This document shows positions 1 to 9,259 of a stretch of DNA of 25,981 bases, piece by piece. Position numbers and translations under genes: made by a program. The notes under the pieces were generated by a model, which did no database searches, was not told where the DNA came from, and saw only the letters and a list, made by a program, of their open reading frames with translations. Location of the stretch: assembly GCA_025363795.1 (NCBI GenBank), contig JANYLE010000483.1:1-25981 (forward strand), given 5' to 3'. Every line of letters starts with the position of its first letter. Position 1 is the first letter of the stretch. This DNA is from Mariniphaga sp. (GTDB taxonomy: Bacteria > Bacteroidota > Bacteroidia > Bacteroidales > Prolixibacteraceae).

Positions 1-2306
1 TGTATAATGCTATTGTCTTTAAAAACGGGAAGCCGATCTGTTTTGTATCCGTAATTGATAGGGTGTGTCAAATCCAGTTTGGTCTCAAAAACAGACCCGG
101 GGATTTCGCGCGAGGCACCGTAAAGTAATGAGTTTTCATAACTGAAACCCTTTGCTTTCACATCGTCTTTTTCAAATTCCACTTTAATCAGATTGTTTTT
201 ATTCAGCCAGTTGGTTGCATTCTCAAACGCAATCAAGGTATTTCCGGAAGCCAGCCAATCCTGAATTCTTGCAACAATTTTCTCATCTAAATCCTGGTAA
301 TTGCCATTGGGCAATACGATCACATTATACCTTGAAAGGTTAGCACGGCTTAAACCTTTAACAGGCAACAAAGTAAATGGTATTCTGTATTTTGTATCGA
401 GCAAATGCCATATCTGACCAGCGTTTATAGCATTCACGCCATCTTCGGTAAGCACTGCAACCCGGGGCTTTTCAACCACCGAAAAATAGGAGCTGCCCAA
501 ATCCGTTGTTTTATTGTCGCCTGTATTCAAACGGTGAACATCTATCCCGTCATTTTTATTGATTTCAGCAAGGACCTTTTCAACCTTTGCCTGATCGGTA
601 TTAATCGAACCAAGCGGAATGAGGATGGCTCCTCTTTCGAATTTCTGTCCGTCCAGTGTTTCAAAGGGTTTCGAAGCAACCTTCACAATAATATTTTCCT
701 GTAAAAGGCGCGACAACGCTCTTGGCGCCAGGTAATCTTCCCACTTAAAGATGTATGAGACTGCCGTGCCAGTTCCAGTGATTTTGCCCACTGGTGCCTG
801 GTTTGGTGAAAAGGCATCACCCGATATACCGGCAGATGAACCAACAGCTTCGAAAGGTAAGTTATAGGCTTGCGGAATATTCCAGGCAGAGATGTCATAG
901 AAAATACTGTCCTTTGGGTTAAGATTAAATCCGAATATTGATTTGATGAGCCTGTATTGAGGTTGATCAACAGGCACCACATAAGCTGAAGAGGCTTTAA
1001 ACGATTGCTTTCCGGCATTCAGATTACTCTTTAGAAGGTATGATTTTATTCCGTGCCTGTTCAGAAACTCGGCAAATCTGAAGGTCGTATTAAGATCATA
1101 ATCAGCCCCGAAAACATATGCTTTTTGAGATTCTTTCCCAGCTTCATCAATGGCAGAGGTATAATAGTCTTTCTGGTAATTAAGAAATTCATTTCTAAGC
1201 TTAAAGGCTGTTTTAACAGTCGAAATCGAGCCTGTAAACTGGTTACGGATGGCAAAAGGGAAAGTGAGCAATCCATTATCAGACTCTTGTACAAAACCTC
1301 TAACGCTGGCTTGTTCAAAAAGCAGTGAAACACCACCATTCAGATCGAGGAAAGTTGGGCCACGACCCGGATAATAGTCATCGTACCGTTCGCCAGAAGT
1401 ATAAAAAGAGCCGATCTCATCAAAAGCCTTTGCATAATTGTCGGCCAGTTTCTGGGTTAACTCCTGATTTTTTGGTGAAATCAAAGGATTTACGCGGTTC
1501 GGTTCACCCGGCGAAAAGTGAAAAGTAGCGTTAGTTCCCTGTTCGTGTTCATCAATCAAGATATTTGGCTTCCAAGCCTGAAGCTGTTTAATTCTTGCCT
1601 CTGATTCAGGTTGTTCGATGGGCAACCAGTCACGGTTGAGATCGAACCAGTAATGATTCGAACGACCACCCGGCCATGCTTCGTTATGTTCCCTGCTTGC
1701 GGGGTCAGGATTGGACAACTGGCTCTTATTACTGTTCACCCAGTTTGAAAACCGCTGAAGCCCGTCGGGATTCGTGGCAGGATCGATCAGGATAATGCTT
1801 TTATCCAGTATTTCATCAATATCCTTTCCTTGTGCTGCTGCTAAATAATAGGCGGTTAGTAACGAACTGTTAGCGCCACTTGCTTCATTGCCATGAATGC
1901 TGTGACTGAGCCAGACAACAACAGGCAGATCAGCTATTTTCAATTTAGACGAAGCTGACGGATCGCTTAACTGAATGTGCTGCAGACGGATCTCCTCAAT
2001 TCGTTTGATATTGGTTTCAGAACTGATAATGGCAATCGTTAGCGGCCTGTTTTCGTGTGTTTTGCCGTAAACCTCATATTTAACGCGTGGCGACGATTGT
2101 GCCAGCTGCCGGAAATAGGTTACAAGATTGTCGTGACTTGCGTGAAATTCCCCAACCTGGAAACCTATTACATCCTGTGGCTTAGGCACATTCTGACTGT
2201 AGGTCACATCTTTAGGAAGGTAATATGACAAGTCCTGTCCCGAAACAGTGTTTCTTCCCAGCAAAATGACAAGCAGAAAATAAGTAATCGTTGCTTTTAG
2301 CTTCAT
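1..2306 (-). CDS. M14 family zinc carboxypeptidase, exported, cut by the left edge
   Basis: An open frame of about 768 codons runs off the left edge, so the C-terminus is missing. The N-terminus is a signal peptide (MKLKATITYFLLVILLG, cleavage likely near residue 23). The M14 zinc site is visible: HGNE gives H138 and E141, the second zinc His is H254 in DEHEQG, and the catalytic Glu is probably E331 in LLFEQAS. After the peptidase domain (about 55-360), the part around residues 595-700 (VAVLTEDGVNAINAGQ, then a stretch like VIVLPNG and a Gly-rich turn) resembles the class I amidotransferase/DJ-1-like fold that follows M14 domains in large Bacteroidota homologues. The family removes C-terminal residues from peptides. 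It starts 13 bp after the cyanophycinase-like gene and is the last visible gene of the operon. The family is confident; the substrate is not known. Confidence 0.88.
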   Translation of the reverse strand, partial: MKLKATITYFLLVILLGRNTVSGQDLSYYLPKDVTYSQNVPKPQDVIGFQVGEFHASHDNLVTYFRQLAQSSPRVKYEVYGKTHENRPLTIAIISSETNIKRIEEIRLQHIQLSDPSASSKLKIADLPVVVWLSHSIHGNEASGANSSLLTAYYLAAAQGKDIDEILDKSIILIDPATNPDGLQRFSNWVNSNKSQLSNPDPASREHNEAWPGGRSNHYWFDLNRDWLPIEQPESEARIKQLQAWKPNILIDEHEQGTNATFHFSPGEPNRVNPLISPKNQELTQKLADNYAKAFDEIGSFYTSGERYDDYYPGRGPTFLDLNGGVSLLFEQASVRGFVQESDNGLLTFPFAIRNQFTGSISTVKTAFKLRNEFLNYQKDYYTSAIDEAGKESQKAYVFGADYDLNTTFRFAEFLNRHGIKSYLLKSNLNAGKQSFKASSAYVVPVDQPQYRLIKSIFGFNLNPKDSIFYDISAWNIPQAYNLPFEAVGSSAGISGDAFSPNQAPVGKITGTGTAVSYIFKWEDYLAPRALSRLLQENIIVKVASKPFETLDGQKFERGAILIPLGSINTDQAKVEKVLAEINKNDGIDVHRLNTGDNKTTDLGSSYFSVVEKPRVAVLTEDGVNAINAGQIWHLLDTKYRIPFTLLPVKGLSRANLSRYNVIVLPNGNYQDLDEKIVARIQDWLASGNTLIAFENATNWLNKNNLIKVEFEKDDVKAKGFSYENSLLYGASREIPGSVFETKLDLTHPINYGYKTDRLPVFKDNSII

Positions 2307-2319
2307 TGGTTATTCCTTT

Positions 2320-3216
2320 TTATTGGTTTCTTTCTTTGATAACGGTGCGTGAACTTAAATCGTATTTCTGACCCTCATGAAGAAAGAAAAACGGGCCATT
2401 GGCAGCTGTATTGTCTTCTTTGTCACCAACTACATGTTTTGGACCTTCTCCCAGAATAGTTTTATAGTCGTAAATAGCAATGTATGATTTTCCCAATACT
2501 TCTAGCGTATCTTTTTGGACCAGAATCGCTGTTGATTCATCCAACCCAATACCAATCAATTGCGGATTTGTTTCGATAATTGTCACCAGATCAAACTGAC
2601 GGTTGCGGCGCAGCAGGTGCTGGTCGATCACCGAATTGCGAAGGAAACCTAAACCCTGCGTATGGTCACCAACTAAAACCTGTGGTCCGCTTGTATCTCC
2701 CCGCCAAAGGAAAGAACCCTGGATACTGGCACCGGCTGATGTTCCGGCAATCACGCCTCCTCGTTCAAGAACATCCAGAAATGCCTGGTGCGTAAGGGTA
2801 TTCAGGTACGAATCGGCTATCCGCCACTGTCGGCCGCCCTCAAAGAATACACCTGTGGCAGCTTTAAGCGACTCGATGAATTTTTCACTGTTGGCCTCCT
2901 TGAGGTCGCTCGTATGAAGAAGCGTTACGTTTTTTATTTTAGTTTGCGCTTTTACCAAATCAATCGTAGCAGTTTCGGTTCCGGCCGAATCACCGGCTGC
3001 TGTCGTAACCACGACAATGTTTGCTTTATCAACACCACCAGCCAATTCCGTGAATTTATTCCAGATGGCCGTTGGGATTAATCCACCTCCAATGATAATC
3101 AGTGAACCTTTTTCAGGACCGTGCTTTGTGGTCGATTTTTTTATTTTGATCGGTGTGATGGCAAATACGTTGAACACGCAGATTGAAAGCAGGATAAAGA
3201 GGATTTTCTTTTTCAT
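2320..3216 (-). CDS. Cyanophycinase-family (S51) exported peptidase
   Basis: The 298-residue protein has a signal peptide (hydrophobic residues 4-19, no lipobox Cys), so it probably works in the periplasm or is secreted. S51 features are clear: GGG near 43-45, FEGGRQ at 125-130, the nucleophile elbow AGTSAGA with Ser160, DQH ending at H200 followed by RRNR, and GIGLDESTA at 222-230. Characterised S51 members are cyanophycinases (cutting the Arg-Asp polymer cyanophycin into beta-Asp-Arg) and alpha-aspartyl dipeptidase PepE. Length and the DQH...R motif fit the cyanophycinase branch better than PepE. It lies between an M20 amidohydrolase (10 bp upstream) and an M14 carboxypeptidase (13 bp downstream), so it is probably co-transcribed in a substrate-cutting operon. 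True cyanophycin activity is inference; many Bacteroidota homologues are uncharacterised. Confidence 0.87.
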   Translation of the reverse strand: MKKKILFILLSICVFNVFAITPIKIKKSTTKHGPEKGSLIIIGGGLIPTAIWNKFTELAGGVDKANIVVVTTAAGDSAGTETATIDLVKAQTKIKNVTLLHTSDLKEANSEKFIESLKAATGVFFEGGRQWRIADSYLNTLTHQAFLDVLERGGVIAGTSAGASIQGSFLWRGDTSGPQVLVGDHTQGLGFLRNSVIDQHLLRRNRQFDLVTIIETNPQLIGIGLDESTAILVQKDTLEVLGKSYIAIYDYKTILGEGPKHVVGDKEDNTAANGPFFFLHEGQKYDLSSRTVIKERNQ

Positions 3217-3226
3217 AGTGAAGTAT

Positions 3227-4693
3227 TTATTTTTCTAAACGATAATCGAGTTCTGGTTTTCCAGGTACAATTGGAACATATTTAAATCCTTCTCCTCTTG
3301 CAGCATCAAATTCCTGTTTGATAGGGATGAGCAGAGCTGGATTTGTAAATAATTCAATAGCTGAAAGTGCAAAAACTTTTGCAGCTACAATAACGCCTTT
3401 GGTTCCAATGGATGTTCCACCTGCAGCGACATTTTGCCACGAATGACCTGGTGATCCCGGGACAAATGTAGCAGCAACCAGCGATCCGACAGGCACATTC
3501 CAACTTACATCACCAACATCGCTCGACCCGGATTTTAATAATCCAAATTTGTCTTCTTTGTAAGGAGAAACCGTTTTTACTTTCTCGAGATCTTTTGAAG
3601 TTGTATTTGTCGATTTGGCGATTTCAGTAGCATAGGCCAACTCTTTCTCATCCCATTGCACGCCGCTGACTTTTTCGAGGTGTTTTTGAATAAGTTTGCC
3701 AAAAGCTTTATTTGGTAAAACAGGATAGATTGCTCCGGCCAGACGTTTTTTTGTCACCGTTGTGCCTGTGCCCAAAGCTGCACCGTCGGCCGCATTGTCC
3801 ACACGTCCCAGAATTTCAAAAAGTTCGGTTGTATTTTTTGCTCTTACATAATACGAAACTTCCGCGCGAGCAGGTACCACATTAGGAGACAATCCTCCAC
3901 CATCAGTAATCACATAATGAATACGTGCATCTGAGACAATGTGTTCGCGAAGCTGGTTCACCATATTGTCCATTGCCTCCACACCATCCAATGCAGATCG
4001 TCCTTTGTCAGGATTGGCAGCAGCATGGGCTGCTTTACCATGAAAGGTATAAATAATACTGATTCGTGCCAGACTGGTTTCCACATTCACCGCATTTTCA
4101 GATGCCGGATGCCAATCGAGAACAGCATCCACATCTTTGAAAAAGCCATCCTGCGCAAAAAACACTTTCCCGCCGCCGCCTTCTTCGGCAGGCGTACCAA
4201 AAACTTTCAATGTACCTTTTGCACCTGTGGCTTCAATCCATTTTTTGATCGCGACGGCACCAGCAGTTGAAGCTGTACCTAATAAATTGTGGCCGCACCC
4301 ATGTCCGTTTCCGCCTGCAATCAATACCTTTTCATAGGGAACGGTGTCTTGTGAAAGACCACCTAAAGCATCAAATTCAGCCAGGATACCAATAACCGGA
4401 GATCCGGTTCCGTAAGTTGCAACAAAAGCGGTAGGAATTCCGGCAACTCCTTTCTCAATTGAAAATCCGCTGTCTGATAGGTGTTTCTGCAATGCTGCAC
4501 TGCTGTTGACTTCCAGAAAACCAAGTTCAGGAGTGCTCCAGATTTGCTTTTGAAGCTTGTTATAAATTCCGAAAGAGTTATTCAGATAATCGATGGCAAT
4601 ATTCTCTTTATTCGGTTTTCCCTGTTTTTCGCGGGCTCCTGCGTTCAAAATCAAACTACAGGCAATTATCACCAATATATATTTTCTCATCAT
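3227..4693 (-). CDS. M20-family amidohydrolase, AbgB-like, exported
   Basis: A 488-residue M20 peptidase/amidohydrolase with an N-terminal signal sequence (hydrophobic 5-18, then NAGA). Metal-binding elements are visible: HGCGHN with H131, C133 and H135, the GTPAEEGGGG segment with E170 and E171, and DWHP with H195. GKAAHAA (H223) opens the lid/dimerisation domain. The layout matches the AbgB (p-aminobenzoyl-glutamate hydrolase) and IAA-amino-acid hydrolase group, which split N-acyl or N-aroyl amino acids; the C133 in HGCGH is typical of that group. The stop of SusD is only 3 bp upstream, which supports one transcript and suggests that the substrate imported by the SusCD pair contains an amide bond. 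A start one codon later (second Met) is equally possible. The exact substrate cannot be read from sequence. Confidence 0.87.
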   Translation of the reverse strand: MMRKYILVIIACSLILNAGAREKQGKPNKENIAIDYLNNSFGIYNKLQKQIWSTPELGFLEVNSSAALQKHLSDSGFSIEKGVAGIPTAFVATYGTGSPVIGILAEFDALGGLSQDTVPYEKVLIAGGNGHGCGHNLLGTASTAGAVAIKKWIEATGAKGTLKVFGTPAEEGGGGKVFFAQDGFFKDVDAVLDWHPASENAVNVETSLARISIIYTFHGKAAHAAANPDKGRSALDGVEAMDNMVNQLREHIVSDARIHYVITDGGGLSPNVVPARAEVSYYVRAKNTTELFEILGRVDNAADGAALGTGTTVTKKRLAGAIYPVLPNKAFGKLIQKHLEKVSGVQWDEKELAYATEIAKSTNTTSKDLEKVKTVSPYKEDKFGLLKSGSSDVGDVSWNVPVGSLVAATFVPGSPGHSWQNVAAGGTSIGTKGVIVAAKVFALSAIELFTNPALLIPIKQEFDAARGEGFKYVPIVPGKPELDYRLEK

Positions 4694-4696
4694 TTT

Positions 4697-6055
4697 TTAT
4701 TTATAAGCTGGATTTTGTTCAAGGTCGGGATCAGCCACAATTTCCTTGTATGGAATTGGGAACACCCATCTTCCAGTATCCGTAAAAAGTGAATTCAAGG
4801 TTCCAAATACAGTTGCAGCTCTTCCGGTGCGAACAATATCTGAAAAACGGTGGCCTTCAAATGCAAGTTCATACCTGCGCTCGTTTTCAATGGACAGCAA
4901 AACATCATTCGCTGTGGTCGTTCCTGTTGCAACGAACGATGGAACATCCGAACGCGTTTTAATCGTATTTAAGTCGATGATAGCATTTGCCAAATCGGGC
5001 GGGCCCTTTTTTACCCTTGCTTCAGCACGAATCAAATATTGCTCGGCAAGACGCAATACAAAAAGAGAACTCGAACCATCCTGGTTGCCGTATTCCGTAA
5101 CTGAATAAGCGCCGCTTGCTAAAAGCTTAACAAGGCTTTTACGTGCACCTCCTTTGCTCGCATCCAGTAGTTGGGCAACAAATCCGGGTTCTGCAATATA
5201 ATCAAGTCTTCCACCTTCAGCGGCAGAAAGAAGATATGTGTAAATCGGATTTTTATCGGATGCACTAAAAGTTAATTCAAAAATTGATTCAGTTGATTTT
5301 GCAGTGGTATAAAAAGTCGAGTAAGGTTTTACGAGTTTAAATGCAGTTGAATTGGAGATCACCTTTGAGGCATATTCTTCCGCTTTATCCCAGTTCTCAT
5401 TATAGAGGTAGAAACGGGCTTTGAGTGCATACACCGAAAATTTATTAGCACGGTTTCTAACGACTGTTTCGGTAAGTAAACTGTCTGCGGCATTTAAATC
5501 TGACAATATTTGAGCGTAGGTCTGAGCCACCGTACTCCTTTTCACACCATTAAATTGTGTTGGTGAATTGGTTGGATCAAGAATCAACGGAACGCCACCA
5601 TAGGTTCTTACCAGATCGAAGTAGGCCAATGCCCGTAGGAAATAAGCCTCGCCCATGTACTGCTTTTTCGATGCGGCTTTAATCGAAACAGCGCTTAGTT
5701 CTGCAGTTTTGCTGATTACAAAATTAGCCCGATTAATTGCCACATATACTGACGAATATCCGGCACCGCTTGTCGGATCGAAAGCACTTGTTCCGGAGGC
5801 GACAAGTGTGGGGATAATATTTCCGGGTGCGGTGCTATTCACCAGATTGTCGGAGATGACATTATGAGCCAACTGATTGATGCCAAAATATCCCTGGACT
5901 CCATCGTATACGCCTACAAGTGCTGCCAAAGATGATTTTTCATCGCTGATAACAGTTGCATCAGAGATGGACGTTTCAGGAGTAGTTTCCAAGATGCTGT
6001 TGCAGGATGTGCTTGCAATAGCTATTGCTGCTATAAATAAGTATTTCTTCTTCAT
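4697..6055 (-). CDS. SusD/RagB-family outer-membrane lipoprotein
   Basis: This 452-residue lipoprotein has a type II signal (MKKKYLFIAAIAIASTSC, lipid-attached C18), placing it on the outer membrane. The body has the SusD helical-repeat layout (FLRALAYFDLVRTYGGVPL near 144-161) and the C-terminal family signature ENERRYELAFEGHRF near 387-401. SusD proteins form the substrate-capturing lid of the SusC channel. It starts 12 bp after the stop of the SusC gene and its own stop is 3 bp before the M20 gene. At 452 residues it is a short member, like those linked to peptide-type cargo (RagB, for example), but length alone does not settle the ligand. Confidence 0.93.
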   Translation of the reverse strand: MKKKYLFIAAIAIASTSCNSILETTPETSISDATVISDEKSSLAALVGVYDGVQGYFGINQLAHNVISDNLVNSTAPGNIIPTLVASGTSAFDPTSGAGYSSVYVAINRANFVISKTAELSAVSIKAASKKQYMGEAYFLRALAYFDLVRTYGGVPLILDPTNSPTQFNGVKRSTVAQTYAQILSDLNAADSLLTETVVRNRANKFSVYALKARFYLYNENWDKAEEYASKVISNSTAFKLVKPYSTFYTTAKSTESIFELTFSASDKNPIYTYLLSAAEGGRLDYIAEPGFVAQLLDASKGGARKSLVKLLASGAYSVTEYGNQDGSSSLFVLRLAEQYLIRAEARVKKGPPDLANAIIDLNTIKTRSDVPSFVATGTTTANDVLLSIENERRYELAFEGHRFSDIVRTGRAATVFGTLNSLFTDTGRWVFPIPYKEIVADPDLEQNPAYK

Positions 6056-6067
6056 CGTGCTTGTGAT

Positions 6068-9000
6068 TTATAATGTGATATTTACACCAATTGAAACAGA
6101 TATAGGTTGTGGAGGAGTGCCAAAGTCCATGCCCTGAACCAATGCCCGAGCATCACCTGCTCCTACATTTACTTCCGGATCGGGTCCGCTATATTTTGTA
6201 AGGGTTAGCAGGTTTGAAGCAGTAACATAAATGCGGGCAGCACTTAAATGCAATGCCTTAAAAGATTTTTTCGATAAGGTATAACCCAATGTAACATCTT
6301 TTAGCCTGATATATGAACCGTCTTCTACAAAACGACTCGACTGCTGATCGTAGTTAAAACTTCCATCAGCATTAGCAGTCGATTTTGGTCGTGGCAATAC
6401 ATTTGTATCACCCGGTTTTTTCCAGTAGTTCATGGAGCTTGCAAGAATAGAACGAGTTACACCTCTTGTACCACCGGATTGCAGGAATGAGTTCGTATAA
6501 TTATAAACCTTGTTTCCGGATTTAAAGAATAGGTTAGCTTCAAGATCGAATCCCTTGTACGAGAACGTATTTTTTAAATTCCCTTCAAATTTAGGCCATG
6601 CATTTCCAACAATCTTCTTATCTGCAACGGTTATTTTTCCATCGGCATTAAGATCCTCGTAAATGGCGTCACCTGTTTGCGGACTCACACCCAGATAATT
6701 ATAAACCCACATAGAATAGAGCGGGAAACCTTGCTGGACCTGGTAAGTTTGATAACTGCTGGTTATCGGGGTATTCAGTTTCTCAACATTATTTGCGTTG
6801 TGTGATATGGAAAAATTGGTTTTCCATTCAAACTTTTTAGTTTTAACATTCACCGAATTCAATGCAAATTCAATACCCTTGTTACTAATCTCGCCAATGT
6901 TTTTGGTCACTGACGAATAACCTGTTTTTGATGGAATCGGATCGTCGAGCAGTAAATTGGTTGTGTACTTATCATAGTAGTTGATATCAAAGCTTAACCG
7001 TTGATTTATAAGATTTCCAGTTAAGCCAACATTCCATTGGCGTGTGGTTTCCCATTTGAGATCTCCGTTGCTTATCTGACTCGGTGATGTTCCTGCAAGT
7101 CCGTCATAGTTGCTGCCGCCACTCCAAAGTCCATAGGAGGCAAAGTCAGAAATATTCTGGTTACCAGCGTAACCTAAACTGGCTTTCAGTTTAAGATCAG
7201 AAATTGCATTGTTTTTAGGGAAAAATGATTCATTTGAGATATTCCATGCGGTTCCTATTGAAGGAAAGTAACCCCAACGGTTGTTTGCCCCAAAGCGGGA
7301 AGATGCATCGGCACGGACATTGGCATCGACACTGTAACGATTTTTATAAGAATAGTTTCCTCCGGTGAAATAGGAAAGCAATCCCGATGTAGATCCTGAA
7401 CTTGTTGCCGTTTGAACAGCCGCTGAAGCTATTCGTTTAAACTGATTGCTTGGGAATACAGTTCCGGTAAGACCTTCAAACTCCCTTGTCGTATATTGTA
7501 CAGAGTTACCGAGGAAAAAAGAGAGATAACTTTCTTTGTCGAGTGTCACATTGTAGTTTAGCAATTGCTCTGCCAGTAAAGTCTGCTTGGTTGTAATATT
7601 ATCCAAAGCCTTACCAGTCGGCTGTCCGTTTATCAAAAAGGTATTGTAATACGTTTTCTCGTGATAACTGTTGTAATCGCTGCTCCACGATGATTTGAAC
7701 GATAAACCATTGAAAATATCCCACTTCAGGTAAATATTGTTAACGCTTCGGAGACTGTAAGCATGGTCATCCGAATTGTCTAAAATTGCCTGGTGATTAT
7801 CGAAAGCAACCGGTTTCGTATAGGTTCCATCGGCATTAAAAACCGGATAGAACGTTGGTGTATGTAGTGCTGCCTGGAAAAACCCTGCTGGACCATCACC
7901 CACCTGTACAACCTGCCTGTTCACCTTCGAAATGCTATTGCTGGTTCCAATTTTAACCTTGTTTGATATGGAATGATCGAGGTTTATTTGAAATGAGAAT
8001 CTTTCAAAATCCTCAAGTCTCAAAGTTGATTGCTGGTTTTGATATCCTAAGCCCAAATAGAAGTTCGTCTTGGCATCGCCACCCGAAACACCTACGTTGT
8101 ATTTTTGGAGTTTTCCGGTTCTGAAAACATCACTCAACCGGTCATAGGTTTTTTGTTCTTCAGGAGTACCGTAGGCAGCAAATCCGGTGATCACTTCACT
8201 TGTTGACCTGAAAGGACGCGTTGCAACTGACTTCCCGTCATTTACCCACGCATCATTCACAATTTGCGCATGCTCTTGTCCTGTCGTCAGTTTCCATAGT
8301 TTTCCTGTTTTAGCAACGCCATTTTCAATCTGAAATGTAACTTTGGTTTTACTGTTTTTCGTTCCCCTTTTGGTTGTGATTAAGATCACGCCGTTTGCTC
8401 CCCGGGAACCATACATTGCAGTAGCATTTGCATCTTTGAGCACCGATATCGATTCTACATCGTCCGCACTTAAATCAGAGAGTGGATTCGAAACTTGTCC
8501 ACCAAGACTGTGAGACTGCAGACTTTCGCTGTTAACAAAAACGCCATCTACCACATACAACGGATCGTTTCCGGCATTGATAGAAGTAGCACCGCGAAGA
8601 CGGACCAATACAGATGAACCCGGAACACCTGAACTATTCGATACCAATAAGCCCGGAACCTGACCTTGTAATTTCTCGGTGATTGAGGTTGTGGTTGCTT
8701 TCGAAATTTCTTCCGCATTAACTGTAGTGATAACACTTGTAACAGCAGCCCGTTTGGTTTGCGAATATCCTGTTATAATAACCTCATCAAGTTTGCTGAC
8801 ATTTTCAGCAAGACTTAATATTATTGGCTCTGTATCATTTACCACTACCAACCTGCGTCCATACCCTATCGAATTTACTACAAGGGTTACTGGTAAAGCC
8901 TGTTTGATATTTAATGAAAATTTTCCTTTCGCATCACTGGCTGTGCCAATGGGTTTTCCTTTTATGTTAATCGTTGCGCCAATTAACGCGTCTTTAGTTT

Positions 9001-9118
9001 TAGCATCGATAATAGTACCCGAAATCGTAATCTTTTGTTGTGCTAAAACCGGATTCAGCTGAAATACAAAAAGAAGTATCCAGACCATCTTAAATACTAT
9101 TTGTAAAAATTTTCTCAT
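6068..9118 (-). CDS. SusC/RagA-family TonB-linked outer-membrane importer
   Basis: I prefer the start at 9118 (MRKFLQIV), 12 nt inside the longest frame, because it gives a clean signal peptide ending LNPVLAQ; this yields 1016 residues. Next comes a carboxypeptidase-regulatory-like beta domain (GTIIDAKTKDALIGATINIKG, about 30-110), the plug (TGYSQTKRAAVTSVI onward, with LQGQVPGLLV, VRLRGATSI, PLYVVDGVFV and ANATAMYGSRGANGVILI), and a long beta barrel ending in the family-typical ISVSIGVNITL. A DLNADGKITVADKK loop near residue 825 looks like a calcium-binding turn, common in SusC barrels. There is no STN signalling domain. It works with the downstream SusD as a lidded channel energised by TonB. 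The 140-bp gap to the upstream solute-binding gene could hold its own promoter. Confidence 0.95.
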   Translation of the reverse strand: MRKFLQIVFKMVWILLFVFQLNPVLAQQKITISGTIIDAKTKDALIGATINIKGKPIGTASDAKGKFSLNIKQALPVTLVVNSIGYGRRLVVVNDTEPIILSLAENVSKLDEVIITGYSQTKRAAVTSVITTVNAEEISKATTTSITEKLQGQVPGLLVSNSSGVPGSSVLVRLRGATSINAGNDPLYVVDGVFVNSESLQSHSLGGQVSNPLSDLSADDVESISVLKDANATAMYGSRGANGVILITTKRGTKNSKTKVTFQIENGVAKTGKLWKLTTGQEHAQIVNDAWVNDGKSVATRPFRSTSEVITGFAAYGTPEEQKTYDRLSDVFRTGKLQKYNVGVSGGDAKTNFYLGLGYQNQQSTLRLEDFERFSFQINLDHSISNKVKIGTSNSISKVNRQVVQVGDGPAGFFQAALHTPTFYPVFNADGTYTKPVAFDNHQAILDNSDDHAYSLRSVNNIYLKWDIFNGLSFKSSWSSDYNSYHEKTYYNTFLINGQPTGKALDNITTKQTLLAEQLLNYNVTLDKESYLSFFLGNSVQYTTREFEGLTGTVFPSNQFKRIASAAVQTATSSGSTSGLLSYFTGGNYSYKNRYSVDANVRADASSRFGANNRWGYFPSIGTAWNISNESFFPKNNAISDLKLKASLGYAGNQNISDFASYGLWSGGSNYDGLAGTSPSQISNGDLKWETTRQWNVGLTGNLINQRLSFDINYYDKYTTNLLLDDPIPSKTGYSSVTKNIGEISNKGIEFALNSVNVKTKKFEWKTNFSISHNANNVEKLNTPITSSYQTYQVQQGFPLYSMWVYNYLGVSPQTGDAIYEDLNADGKITVADKKIVGNAWPKFEGNLKNTFSYKGFDLEANLFFKSGNKVYNYTNSFLQSGGTRGVTRSILASSMNYWKKPGDTNVLPRPKSTANADGSFNYDQQSSRFVEDGSYIRLKDVTLGYTLSKKSFKALHLSAARIYVTASNLLTLTKYSGPDPEVNVGAGDARALVQGMDFGTPPQPISVSIGVNITL

Positions 9119-9220
9119 AGTCAAAATCATTAAAAATTTTAGTCGTATAAATAAACTCCCCTGTCTGGCAATATTAAATTGCAGATATATAGCATATTGC
9201 TGATTTATTTTGATGGCACA

Positions 9221-9251
9221 AAATTTCCCGATCAGGGAATCAGGATATCAA
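9221..9251 (-). promoter_or_regulatory. Possible promoter or weak hairpin ahead of the left SusC operon
   Basis: In the gap between the solute-binding gene and SusC, the minus strand reads TTG, 22 nt, then AAATTTTG, one mismatch from the Bacteroidota -7 form TAnnTTTG. The same stretch contains a 5-bp inverted repeat (TTCCC/GGGAA, 9225-9239), so it may instead be a weak transcript end. Either reading is tentative. Confidence 0.25.
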
Positions 9252-9259
9252 ATTGTTTA

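Noticed and set aside
405..1528. Short frames of both strands in the first 1.5 kb
   Set aside because: The minus-strand frame from 2306 stays open to the left edge and encodes a full M14 peptidase with its zinc site, so the others are shadows.
2580..3238. Several plus-strand open frames opposite the cyanophycinase-like gene
   Set aside because: Antisense shadows; the minus-strand gene has signal peptide, Ser nucleophile motif and operon context.
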